Positions 1 to 8,000 of a DNA stretch of 64,000 nucleotides are shown here, piece after piece (position 1 is the stretch's first letter; every line of letters begins with the position of its first letter). The notes beneath the pieces were generated by a model that worked only from the letters and a program-made list of their open reading frames with translations, searched no databases and was not told the DNA's origin. This DNA comes from a virus: the IMG/VR virus record IMGVR_UViG_3300036715_003254, positions 62,001 to 126,000 of that record; one strand, 5' to 3'. The position numbers and the translations under genes were made by a program.

Positions 1-957
1 AAGCCTTTCTTCATCTTCTCTATTCATAGAGAGTTTTCTGAAGAGACTGTAGTTAGCTTTTTCCTTGCTAACGAGAGCTTCTACAAGATTTTCTTTATAT
101 TGGTTTTGAAAAACCTCTTGTTCTTTTAGTATTTGAGCTTTCTGTTCTTCAAGTTCCCTTTTTTCTTCTTCTGAAGCGCCTGCAAGTAGAATATCGATTC
201 TCGCAAGTTGTTGATCTAATGATTTTTGATATTCGTCTTTTTGTGTTTTAAGGTCTTTTCTTAAGCCTTCTATATCAACCTGTTGTTTCTTTCCGAAGAT
301 TTCATAATTTTTCTTCATCTCATAGGCAACACCAAGAATGCCTTTACTTTGAAAATCTGAGAATGAAGTTTTTACTATATTTCCAAAGGTTTTTCTATTT
401 TGTTGAAGTTTTATTGAAAAGTCTGACTTTAAGTCAACAATTTCTGAAGCGAATTTTTTATATTGGTTACTAAAGCCTGATTCTTGTATTTGTTGAAGAG
501 CAATTCTTTCTTTTCTAGCAATCATTTGCTCTTCACTCACCATAGTAATGATTTTGGCAAATTGACCGTTAGAATTTTTAGATAATTTTGAAAGTTTATC
601 GGCTAGGCTTGTTCTGAAAGCTTGGGAAAGAGAAACACGACTTTTTTCAACAGCTTTGTTTAAGGCACTCAAACCCGATTCCATATTATCGAGTTTAGCG
701 CCTAGAAAATCTAATTTCTTTTTTAAGCCTTTTACTTCTTTGATAGCTTTAAGAACTTCTTCTACATTATTCGGATCAAATAATCCATTCTTTACTTTTG
801 AACTTATCTCATCAACTGATTTTCTAATAACATCGACTGCATTCCTAGTTTTGTCATCAAATGAATTATCTTTTACCTCATCAATTGATTCTGAAATGCC
901 TTCTAGTTCTTTTTTTAACCTTTCTAGTTCTTTATTAAAATCAGTTGTTTCAGCCAT
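1..957 (-). CDS. Putative tail tape measure protein, N-terminal part (runs off window)
   Basis: An open frame starts at 957 after an AAGG ribosome site and has no stop down to base 1, giving at least 319 residues. The sequence is highly charged and rich in Glu, Lys, Leu and Ile in heptad-like patterns, so long coiled coils are likely. It lies directly downstream of a gp26-like gene and a small ORF that look like a tail assembly chaperone pair, which is where tape measure genes normally sit in contractile and siphoviral tail operons. I infer a tape measure role from position and coiled-coil character only. No enzymatic motif is visible in the part present. Confidence 0.55.
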   Translation of the reverse strand, partial: MAETTDFNKELERLKKELEGISESIDEVKDNSFDDKTRNAVDVIRKSVDEISSKVKNGLFDPNNVEEVLKAIKEVKGLKKKLDFLGAKLDNMESGLSALNKAVEKSRVSLSQAFRTSLADKLSKLSKNSNGQFAKIITMVSEEQMIARKERIALQQIQESGFSNQYKKFASEIVDLKSDFSIKLQQNRKTFGNIVKTSFSDFQSKGILGVAYEMKKNYEIFGKKQQVDIEGLRKDLKTQKDEYQKSLDQQLARIDILLAGASEEEKRELEEQKAQILKEQEVFQNQYKENLVEALVSKEKANYSLFRKLSMNREDEERL

Positions 958-965
958 TTTAAACC

Positions 966-1151
966 TTACAATGATTCATCAAAAATCATTGATTCTCTTA
1001 ATTTTTTTATTTCCTCGGAAACTAAATTTCCATAGACCTCTCTCTCAAAAGGATACATATTGTCAATTTCTTCCACAGAAAATTTTCCGTGTATTTTCAT
1101 TGAAGTAACAAATTTGTAGTAGTCCTCTAAAGTGAGGTCTATTGCTACCAC
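966..1151 (-). CDS. Small tail assembly chaperone ORF, probable -1 frameshift extension
   Basis: A 61-codon frame that overlaps the end of the gp26-like gene by 7 bases. Its only upstream initiator is GTG at 1151, and the nearest purine-rich ribosome site is about 20 bases away, which is too far. The frame is entered directly by a -1 slip at TTTTTTG (1160-1154) in the upstream gene. This is the arrangement of lambda gpG/gpGT-type tail chaperones, in which the longer fusion binds the tape measure. Residues are mostly helical and acidic. Whether it is ever made as a free protein is open. Confidence 0.6.
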   Translation of the reverse strand: MVAIDLTLEDYYKFVTSMKIHGKFSVEEIDNMYPFEREVYGNLVSEEIKKLRESMIFDESL

Positions 1152-1867
1152 GGCAAAAAATCTGGTGAATCTCCTAGAGAGATTTCAGTCTCTTCTTTAC
1201 AGTATTTACATTTCACTTTAACAGTATTAGTTGTAGTTGAAGCCTTCATTTCTTTATATTGAGAAATGAGATCGTCAAAATCTGAAACAGGAAGACTTTC
1301 AATGAATTCATTTACTTCTTCTATTCCGAATGCTTCGAAAACTTCATCGCCTATTCTTACTTTTTTAATAGCTAGAGCAAATTCTTTAATGACTTTTTCT
1401 ACGATATTTTCTTCTTCTCTTACTATTTTTCTTGCTTCAGGATTATTGTTGTCAAAAAATTCTATTTCAACTTCTTCACCCTCAATAACTTTTTTTATTG
1501 TTCCAAAACTCGAAGGTTTAAATGTTATAACTTTTGAAATTGAAAGTTCTTGGCTATTTCTTTTATTACAATGAGGACAAACATATTTCACATTAAATTT
1601 GTCACCTATTGAAGCTTTTCTTAGTTGTACAAGAATATATTCCTTTTCTGCGTCAGAAAGCTTTTCCACTTCTTCAGGAGTTTCACAGTTAGAATAGATA
1701 AGACTTTCATATAAAGCTTCCATATATTCTGATTCTTTAGCACCTTCTTGTATCTGCATTTTCGCAAGAAGGTAGTTCTTTTCATTTTTAGTTGTCCACC
1801 TTTTAAAGAAGAAAGCTCTATTGCCTATTTCTATCGGGAAAAACGATTCAGAATTTTTTAGTTTCAT
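1145..1867 (-). CDS. gp26-like T4 baseplate / tail assembly chaperone
   Basis: 240 residues. The first 60 residues (a W-T-x-K-x-E-K-x-Y-L-L-A-like stretch near 25-36) and the Cys pairs CPHC at about 107-110 and CKYC near 225-228 match what I know of the T4_baseplate family (T4 gp26). In that family the Zn ribbon is split between the middle and the C-terminus. It probably helps assemble the tail hub or tape measure. It starts at ATG 1867 with AAAGGA upstream, and an AATAAATA late-type box lies at 1896-1903. The stop TAG follows a slippery heptamer, see the separate entry. Confidence 0.7.
   Translation of the reverse strand: MKLKNSESFFPIEIGNRAFFFKRWTTKNEKNYLLAKMQIQEGAKESEYMEALYESLIYSNCETPEEVEKLSDAEKEYILVQLRKASIGDKFNVKYVCPHCNKRNSQELSISKVITFKPSSFGTIKKVIEGEEVEIEFFDNNNPEARKIVREEENIVEKVIKEFALAIKKVRIGDEVFEAFGIEEVNEFIESLPVSDFDDLISQYKEMKASTTTNTVKVKCKYCKEETEISLGDSPDFLPW
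1154..1160 (-). promoter_or_regulatory. Putative -1 ribosomal frameshift site T_TTT_TTG
   Basis: In the gp26-like frame the codons are GAT TTT TTG CCG TGG TAG, so the last T of GAT plus TTT TTG forms a canonical X_XXY_YYZ heptamer 6 bases before the stop. A -1 slip leads without interruption into the 61-codon frame, giving a fusion of about 300 residues. About 14 bases downstream, CCTC and GAGG could pair as a weak hairpin. This is inferred from sequence and the known use of frameshifting in tail chaperones. Confidence 0.55.
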
Positions 1868-1894
1868 ATTTGTCCTTTAAGTTAAGTTTCAAGA

Positions 1895-2425
1895 TTATTT
1901 ATTTGTCCTATTGATAGTAATACATTTAGGGTCAGTAACAAACTGTACAGTAACAGTTTGGACATCGTTTGAAGATGCTTCAAAGGTCAAAGTAGAAACA
2001 TTCGTCAACCAACAGTAGCTTAAATCATAAATCACTTCTACATCGTCTCTATCGCCCCAATCGGCATACTTATAAACTTTTATCTGGAAAAAAGAATCGT
2101 CTGGATAAGAGTCATATAAACATTTAAGAATTGAAGCGAACATTGTATGATAGGTATTTCCTTCCATTTCATAAAGTTCGAAAGAAAGCTGTACTTCTTT
2201 TTGGCTAACATAACAAAAGTTAAAAAATCCAGATTGATATTCAGTCGCTAATGATGCAGTTATAGCGTCCAAATTGAAAGTTTTTACGCCTGGTATAGTT
2301 ATTTTACTTCCAGGAGTTAAACCTACAGATTTTAATTTTTTCTCTCTAGGTAGAATTATATCGATCGAAAAATTATTTTTGAAAGAAAATCTATATAAAA
2401 AACTATCGAGTGGATTTTTAGCCAT
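1895..2425 (-). CDS. Tail tube-like protein (gp19 fold paralogue)
   Basis: 176 residues beginning MAKNPLDSFLYRFSF. The pattern resembles T4-type tube and tube-initiator proteins: an N-terminal beta strand pair, a P-G-x-K-x-x-x-L segment, then alternating strands with an F-x-x-x-S-N-D-V-Q-T-V-T-V-x-F ending near 150-168. It is divergent from the clearer gp19 gene next door (2478-2984, opposite strand). It could be the tube paralogue that starts or ends the tube, or a baseplate tube-like protein. It starts after GAGGT at 2425, and a late-type box is at 2458-2465. It sits just upstream of the tail chaperone genes. Confidence 0.5.
   Translation of the reverse strand: MAKNPLDSFLYRFSFKNNFSIDIILPREKKLKSVGLTPGSKITIPGVKTFNLDAITASLATEYQSGFFNFCYVSQKEVQLSFELYEMEGNTYHTMFASILKCLYDSYPDDSFFQIKVYKYADWGDRDDVEVIYDLSYCWLTNVSTLTFEASSNDVQTVTVQFVTDPKCITINRTNK
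1896..1903 (-). promoter_or_regulatory. T4-like late promoter box AATAAATA
   Basis: AATAAATA lies about 30 bases upstream of the gp26-like start and overlaps the end of the tube-like gene. The T4 late promoter is TATAAATA. Confidence 0.5.
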
Positions 2426-2435
2426 TTTTACCTCA

Positions 2436-2443
2436 AATAAATA
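2436..2443 (+). promoter_or_regulatory. T4-like late promoter box AATAAATA
   Basis: The box lies 35 bases before the start of the tail tube gene on the plus strand. Together with the opposite-strand copy at 2458-2465 it forms a divergent late promoter pair in a 52-base gap. Confidence 0.5.
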
Positions 2444-2457
2444 TTGTGAACCGAAAT

Positions 2458-2465
2458 TATTTATT
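2458..2465 (-). promoter_or_regulatory. T4-like late promoter box AATAAATA
   Basis: The box is on the minus strand 33 bases before the start of the tube-like gene ending at 1895. Confidence 0.5.
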
Positions 2466-2477
2466 TGGAGATAAAAA

Positions 2478-2984
2478 ATGGCTTATGATATAGAAAATCT
2501 AAAGACCACACTTGGTATAGGTGCAAAGAAGTATAGATTTAAATTAATACTTCCTCTTGAAGGTGCTGACAAAGCAGACTTGCTCGTTAAGACTGCGAAA
2601 CTTCCTAATATAGAAATTGCTGAAACAGAAGTATTTTCAAAAGGAAGAAAACTAAAAATCAGAGGACACAGAAAATTCGATGGCGAATTAACTTGTACAT
2701 TCCTTTCTGATGATGCTCATACATTAAGAAAAGCGTTTGAAACGATTATAGAAAAAACTGACTCATATACCACTAACATAGCCACAAATAGCCACGCAGA
2801 TTATATGATTACAGGTATGACTCTTGTTCAGCTTGCAGGTGATGACACTGAAAAAGCAAAATGGGAATTTAAAAATGTTTGGGTAAAAACTGTTGGTGAA
2901 ATTGAATTCACTTCAGAAGAAGGTGAAGAAATTATTGAGCTTCAGGTAACTTTCTGCTACTCAGACTACGTAAGAACGCTTTAA
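2478..2984 (+). CDS. 19: Tail tube protein gp19
   Basis: 168 residues, close to the 163 of T4 gp19. Visible family features are the early F-K-L-I-L-P strand, the A-K-L-P-N-I-E-I-A-E-T-E segment near 39-51, the R-K-L-K-I-R-G-H-R-K-F loop near 58-68 and the Y-M-I-T-G-M turn. It polymerises into the inner tail tube within the contractile sheath. It starts at ATG 2478 after TTGGAG, faces the opposite way to its neighbours, and is followed by a strong hairpin terminator. Confidence 0.85.
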   Translation: MAYDIENLKTTLGIGAKKYRFKLILPLEGADKADLLVKTAKLPNIEIAETEVFSKGRKLKIRGHRKFDGELTCTFLSDDAHTLRKAFETIIEKTDSYTTNIATNSHADYMITGMTLVQLAGDDTEKAKWEFKNVWVKTVGEIEFTSEEGEEIIELQVTFCYSDYVRTL

Positions 2985-2988
2985 TAAA

Positions 2989-3022
2989 AATGAGGAGAAT
3001 TATCTCTCCTCATTTCTTTTTT
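2989..3022 (+). terminator. Rho-independent terminator after tail tube gene
   Basis: A 10-bp perfect stem (2989-2998 with 3005-3014), a 6-base loop and a run of T to 3022. Confidence 0.85.
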
Positions 3023-3048
3023 AGAAAATCTCTTATAAAGGAGTTTAT

Positions 3049-3246
3049 ACGAACAAATTTTTTAAAAAAATCAAATCTCAGAAAGGAATTAGTGATGTTG
3101 TAGTAGCACTTCTACTTGTATTAGTAGGTGTTGTTGCTGTAGCAGGTATTCAAGTATTCTTAAAAACACAATCTGCTACTGTTCAAACAGAAACAGCTTC
3201 TCATCTAAATAAAGTAGTATCAGAAAGCAACTCGACACAACAATAA
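3049..3246 (+). CDS. Small type IV pilin-like membrane protein, apparent ACG start
   Basis: A 65-codon frame preceded by AAGGAG 5 bases before an ACG codon. With ATG in that place the protein would begin M-N-K-F-F-K-K-I-K, a normal start. It then has K-S-Q-K-G-I-S-D-V followed by about 20 hydrophobic residues (VALLLVLVGVVAVAGIQVFL) and a polar tail rich in Ser, Thr and Gln. This is the layout of class III (type IV pilin or archaellin type) signal segments with cleavage after the Gly, though phage function is unknown. It lies right behind the tube gene terminator. The start is either non-canonical or a mutated ATG. Confidence 0.5.
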   Translation, partial: TNKFFKKIKSQKGISDVVVALLLVLVGVVAVAGIQVFLKTQSATVQTETASHLNKVVSESNSTQQ

Positions 3247-3264
3247 AGGGAATATTTCTTCCTT

Positions 3265-3432
3265 TTATTTTTCTTTTGTTATTTCTTCAGTTTCTTCTTC
3301 AATTTCTTTGTCTTTGTTTCTTTTAAACAATTTTGGTTTTTTCTTTTGGTCTTTCTTAGATGGATCTCCTGGATTAACTACATCACCAGAAACAGTTTCT
3401 TCTTGAAGTAATAAAAATTCAGACACTTTCAT
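3265..3432 (-). CDS. Small charged hypothetical protein
   Basis: A 55-residue frame whose ATG directly follows the stop of the neck gene (TAAATG), suggesting translational coupling. The N-terminus is M-K-V-S-E-F-L-L-L-Q. The rest is a run of Lys then Glu with no predicted fold. Neighbouring small genes upstream of the neck gene have similar acidic or basic tails. Function not recognised. Confidence 0.5.
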   Translation of the reverse strand: MKVSEFLLLQEETVSGDVVNPGDPSKKDQKKKPKLFKRNKDKEIEEETEEITKEK

Positions 3433-4182
3433 TTATACCACCGTTATACCTGTTGGACAGCCGTAAAGTTTAGTTAGATCTTCATCAAGCTTACTTAGCG
3501 CTTCTTTAGCATCAGATATCATTCTATTGTATTCTATTTTAGAGCCGGAAACCAAACTTGCATCGTATTTACCTAGATTTGTTCCTTGTTGTAATAGAGC
3601 AAGATTATGTGCATAATTTTTTACCCAAGTATGATTATAAATGTCGTCTATATCTCCAGGAGTATACTGTAAAGCTAGATGTAAAAGTATATTTGGATAA
3701 CCTTGACTATAAACATCTTCTAGGAAATTTATTTCTTTATTAAAGGAATTCCAAGAATAGTTTGGACATCTTCTGAAAAATCTCATAATATGTTCATATT
3801 GAGCCATCATAGAGTAGACTTGAGTAATATCTATTTGGTACGATTGTCCCTGAGGATTGAAACCGAACATTTGAAACACAAAATCTGATTGAATAACAGT
3901 TCTATCTGGCATAGTGAACATAGAAGCGTTACCGACATAGATATTAAGCAAGGCTAGTGTTTTGTCAGGAAGTTTATACTTTCTAACTCCTTGTTGAACA
4001 GGAAGGAGATACACATCTTCTGTGTATCCCTCATAAGCAAAAGTGGTGAATTTGTTTATAGCTTCATTAATACAATCGGAAAGTTGAGATTCAGTTAACT
4101 CAACAGATATTATACCATCACCAAGTTTTCTTTTGATATATTTTTTAAGATCTACTTCCGATTGTATTTTTGAAAATGCCAT
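3433..4182 (-). CDS. 13: Neck / head completion protein gp13-like
   Basis: 249 residues. The N-terminal stretch D-L-K-K-Y-I-K-R-K-L-G-D-G-I-I-S-V-E-L-T-E-x-Q-L near 11-34 is the signature I associate with T4 gp13-family neck proteins, which join the filled head to the tail. The middle contains hydrophobic strands and the C-terminal part is helical. The length is less than T4 gp13 (309). It follows the small 99-residue gene with a 1-base overlap and is followed immediately by a 55-residue ORF, so these genes form one operon. Confidence 0.65.
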   Translation of the reverse strand: MAFSKIQSEVDLKKYIKRKLGDGIISVELTESQLSDCINEAINKFTTFAYEGYTEDVYLLPVQQGVRKYKLPDKTLALLNIYVGNASMFTMPDRTVIQSDFVFQMFGFNPQGQSYQIDITQVYSMMAQYEHIMRFFRRCPNYSWNSFNKEINFLEDVYSQGYPNILLHLALQYTPGDIDDIYNHTWVKNYAHNLALLQQGTNLGKYDASLVSGSKIEYNRMISDAKEALSKLDEDLTKLYGCPTGITVV

Positions 4183-4481
4183 TATTTTCTACCTTTTCTA
4201 CCTTTTGTTTCTTCGACAGCTTCTTCAGTAACAGTAATATCAGAAGATTCGTCTTTAAGAATTTCTTCGTCATTTTCTACAAATTTTTCAGTAACGGTTT
4301 CTTTTATTTCTTTAACAGCTTCTTCTACTTTTGTTTCAGCCGTTTCAACAAAACCTTCTACTTTCTCGAAAAAACTTGAAAAAACCTCTGTAAATGGAGA
4401 CTTAACATAAAGTTCTCCAGCTTTTATTTCTTGTGAAATGTGACCAATCGAAATGACTCTATCTACTAGCGCCTTATACAT
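4182..4481 (-). CDS. Small acidic hypothetical protein of the neck operon
   Basis: 99 residues. The first 30 residues contain I-K-A-G-E-L-Y-V-K-S-P-F-T-E-V, similar in style to V-G-E-K-I-Y-I-Q-A-P-F-S-E-P in the 134-residue protein at 4592-4996, so the two may be distant paralogues. The rest is a low-complexity Glu, Lys, Thr and Val helix ending K-G-R-K-G-R-K. Its start overlaps a 36-residue ORF and has AGAGGAG upstream. Function unknown. Confidence 0.55.
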   Translation of the reverse strand: MYKALVDRVISIGHISQEIKAGELYVKSPFTEVFSSFFEKVEGFVETAETKVEEAVKEIKETVTEKFVENDEEILKDESSDITVTEEAVEETKGRKGRK

Positions 4482-4584
4482 TTTTCTCCTCTTTAAACCC
4501 CTCTAAACATAGAGGACATTTTGTATTAATTTCGTTGTTAGTTGGTTTTCCGAAAGCTTCCTCAATAGTAACACTTTCGCTCAT
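4474..4584 (-). CDS. Small CxxC protein
   Basis: A 36-residue frame (begins MSESVTIEEAF) ending 8 bases inside the next gene, with its last codons forming that gene's ribosome site. It has a single C-P-L-C pair near residues 23-26, which could bind metal as a dimer. The upstream ribosome site AAGGT is far from the ATG, so expression is less certain. Not recognised. Confidence 0.4.
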   Translation of the reverse strand: MSESVTIEEAFGKPTNNEINTKCPLCLEGFKEEKNV

Positions 4585-4591
4585 ATCGTAC

Positions 4592-4996
4592 TCAATTACC
4601 TTTTTTGATTTTTGAGTTTCCTGATTGTTTTTGTTCTCCAATTTCACTCCTTTCGTCGTTATTATTTATTTCATTAATTACGACTTCTGGTTCTGAAATT
4701 ATAGTTTCTGGTTTAGAAACAACTTCTTGTTCAGAAGTAGCAGTTTCTGGTTCTGAAATTATAGTTTCTGGTTTAGAAACAACTTCTTGTTCAGAAGTAG
4801 CAACTTCTGTTTCAGAAATTATAACCTTTGGTTCAGAAAAAGGAGCTTGAATATAAATTTTCTCGCCAACACAAAAGAAATTGTCTTTATAGATTCTAGT
4901 AATAACAGATTCTTCGACTAGAGAATCTTTTTTAAAGTCATATCTTCTTCCTTCGTGAACGATTATTTTGTTTTTCAATACTTTGAAAAGTTTCAT
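4592..4996 (-). CDS. Hypothetical protein with 20-residue Ser/Glu/Pro repeats
   Basis: 134 residues. The first 55 form a small compact domain ending I-Y-I-Q-A-P-F-S-E-P. It is followed by two near-identical 20-residue repeats of type S-E-P-E-T-x-x-S-E-Q-E-V-V-S-K-P-E-T-I-I encoded by the tandem DNA repeat at 4681-4800, then a polar tail. It lies between the giant NHL gene and the neck genes. Probably a virion accessory protein, but function is not recognised. Confidence 0.55.
   Translation of the reverse strand: MKLFKVLKNKIIVHEGRRYDFKKDSLVEESVITRIYKDNFFCVGEKIYIQAPFSEPKVIISETEVATSEQEVVSKPETIISEPETATSEQEVVSKPETIISEPEVVINEINNNDERSEIGEQKQSGNSKIKKGN
4681..4800. repeat. Two tandem 60-bp repeats inside a coding region
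   Basis: Units 4681-4740 and 4741-4800 differ only in the first few bases. A third, degenerate unit continues to about 4843. In frame, so copy number can change without breaking the gene. Confidence 0.85.
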
Positions 4997-5015
4997 TAAA
5001 AATCCTTTAATAAAG

Positions 5016-5035
5016 GAGAGGGCTTAAGCCCTCTC
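5016..5035 (-). terminator. Terminator after giant NHL gene
   Basis: A perfect 20-base palindrome (GAGAGGGC arm) just downstream of the stop of the 3545-codon gene on the minus strand, followed by CCTTTATT. Confidence 0.7.
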
Positions 5036-5039
5036 TTTT

Positions 5040-8000
5040 TTAGTAATCACCACCGAATACTGTAACAGCTATCGGAGAATTTGGACCATATGATGTAGCA
5101 GTACCAAGAGTAGCATAAACTCTCATACCACTATCAAGAGAAAGATTTGGATAATAGAAGAACTCACTTTGAGCGCCTGTCTCTGTAGTTGATATAGAAG
5201 GAACAGAGATTTCCGCTATCATTGAGTTGTTTTCTTTTATCTTGACATCTCCACCATTATTCAAGAAGAACCTTACTACTGTTGAACCTGTAGTAGATGT
5301 AGGTCTGACTTTGAATGTATCTAGTCTAGAACCATAAGGACCAGCAGCATAAACAAGTTTCATAGTATCATCAGAGTAACCTGCTATACCGAAATTGCTA
5401 CCAGCTAGAGTAGAAACTTTTCCTGTTGTCAAATCGATTTTTCTTACTTTATGATATTGTGAATCAAGAATAAAGAGTGCGTTTCTTGAAGCGCTATATT
5501 TAATATCAGCAATAGAACCGAATAGAGCAGCAGAAAGACCACCACTACCATCAACAAAACCAGATTGACCAAAAGGATTTCCTGCAAAGTAAGCAGATAT
5601 TCCTGTAGCATCATCGACAGTTTTAATTTTTGTTACATCTGAGACATACCAAGTTGAACCGACTTTTGTCATACCTATTGGTGTAGACTGATAAGTCGCT
5701 TTTTTACCCATACAATTTCCAGGATAAGAACCGACACCAAGTTCCATTGTGAGAGTTTTACTAGAAATATCTACTTTTGAAACATAAGCTGAGTTTCCTA
5801 TTAGGAATTGAGTTGGACTAATCCAAGTAATTTGACTATGAATTGTCAAATTCAATGGAACTTGAGCAATATTACCTATACCGTAACTGTTTGACTTACC
5901 ACTAGTATTTACTAGTGTAGAAACAAGACCGCTTTGAATATCCATAACTCTTATTTTTGAATATCCAACATCAACTATATAAAGGTTTTCTTTAGACGCA
6001 TCAAGAGAAAGTTTAGCTGGATTATAGAAACTTGCTGAAGTTCCATTTCCATCTAAGAACCCTTGTCCGCTACCTGCTATAGTTGTAGTATAACCATTAT
6101 ATGGATTTACTTTTCTTATTCTGTAACCTGAATAATCAGCTACATACAAGAAGTTACCATCGAAAGCTATACCTGCAGGATAGTTGAATTTCGATTTTGG
6201 ACCATCAGAAGCAATACCCCAACCAGTACCATCACTAGAAGATCCAGATGTATCACCAGCAATAGTAGTTAAGAAACCTGTTGAAAGTTTCATTTTTCTA
6301 ATAACATTGTTACCGCTATCAGCTATAAACATATTTCCGTTGCCATCAAGAACAAATTGTCTTGGATTATTCATTCTTGCTATAAGGTTTACACCATCAG
6401 CATAACCAGAGTTACCTGTACCTGCCCAAGTTTGAACCATAACATTAAGTTGAGGATATACTCTTCTTATTTTATAGTTAGATTGGTCAGCAACATATAG
6501 ACTAGTTCCGTCAGCAGTACAAACAATACCTCTCGGATAGTTGAATTTAGTTGAAGTATTATAACCGTCAACGTTACCTGGATATGTTGTATCAGAAGTT
6601 GAGTTATTAGGTGGAGTACCAGCAATAAGAAGTACTGTACAAGTATCTATGTCAATTCTTCTAATAACGTGGTTACTGTATTCTGCAACATAAAGCTCTC
6701 TGTTATTTGATACACAAATGCCCCAAGGATTGTTAAATCTAGTATTGGCTTGACCAGTACCATCTATATAACCTTTTGTACCGTCACCAGCAAATACAGA
6801 AACTCTCTTATCAGACAAGCCGTATTTTCTAATTCTATGACCGCTGTATTCTGTAACATAAAGGTTACCTTCAAATTCTACCATATGCATTGGACCATTA
6901 ATAGCTGCAGAGTCACCGATACCGTCAACAGTAGAAGCTGAACCGTTTCCGAAAAGTGTACCGACTTTACCAGTGGCTTTGTCGATATATCTTACCCTAT
7001 TGTTATTAGTATCAGCTACATAAATTGTAGATTTATCGCTTGACCAAGCTAGACCATTAGGATTGTTAAACATAGCTTCACTAGGTTTACCATCAGCAAA
7101 ACCAGCAACACCTTTACCAGCAAATGTTGTTATTTGTCCGTTAGATATTTTTCTAATTCTGTTATTTGAACTATCAGCAACATAAATATCGCCATTTGTG
7201 TCGACTACTATACCCATTGGATAGTTAAACATACCGACTGCGGCCTTTCCTTCAGTATAACCAGAATAACCTGAACCTGCAACAACAGAAGTCAGTTTTG
7301 TGGTTTCGTCATATACTCTTACTTTATAGTTTGCATAATCAGCAAAATAAACTTTTCCAGATTTATAGAAAGGAGTTAGAACGCCGTTTCCTACTCTTGT
7401 AAAGTTTCCGTAAGTGTCATTTGAACCAGAAGTACCATCACCCAGAACAGTATCAACTAGATTAGTTGAAATGTCGAGTCTTCTCATTCTAGCGTCGCCT
7501 GAGTTCCAGTTACCTATATAAAGTTTTGAACCATCTTCGCTTAGAGATAGGTATGAAGGATATGTAATCAATGGTCTTAGTCTTACGCCGTCGTTAGATG
7601 CTCCAGAACCAGAGTATTTTGTACCACCAGCATAAGTCTCAACATAATAAGAGTTAACATCAAAAGATCTAACAGTTGTAACTGCTGTAGAGATGTTTGA
7701 GTTTGTAAAGTAAATCAACTTATCATTTGAGTCATAAATTGCTCCAGGAATATGTGCGATTGTAAACGATCCGTATTGTCCGTCAGTTGAACCATAAGAG
7801 TTAGAAGAGTTAATTGTTTGACAATCGTCAGTAGCGAAGCTTATTCTTCTAACATAAGGTTGTCCGAAGAACCACACTGTGTTCGCATCTTCCCATACAA
7901 TATTAGAAATACTATCATTGTATGTACCTGTTTCAGAGAATGTAGTTTTATAAGCTGGACAGTTAGAAGCTGAACCAGAAGCTCCGTGTGTTCCAAGGAA

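Noticed and set aside
1145-1151. TAG as a reassigned sense codon throughout the phage
   Set aside because: Reading TAG as sense at the end of the gp26-like gene or the epimerase gives no conserved extension, so the dUTPase TAG is treated as a local event.
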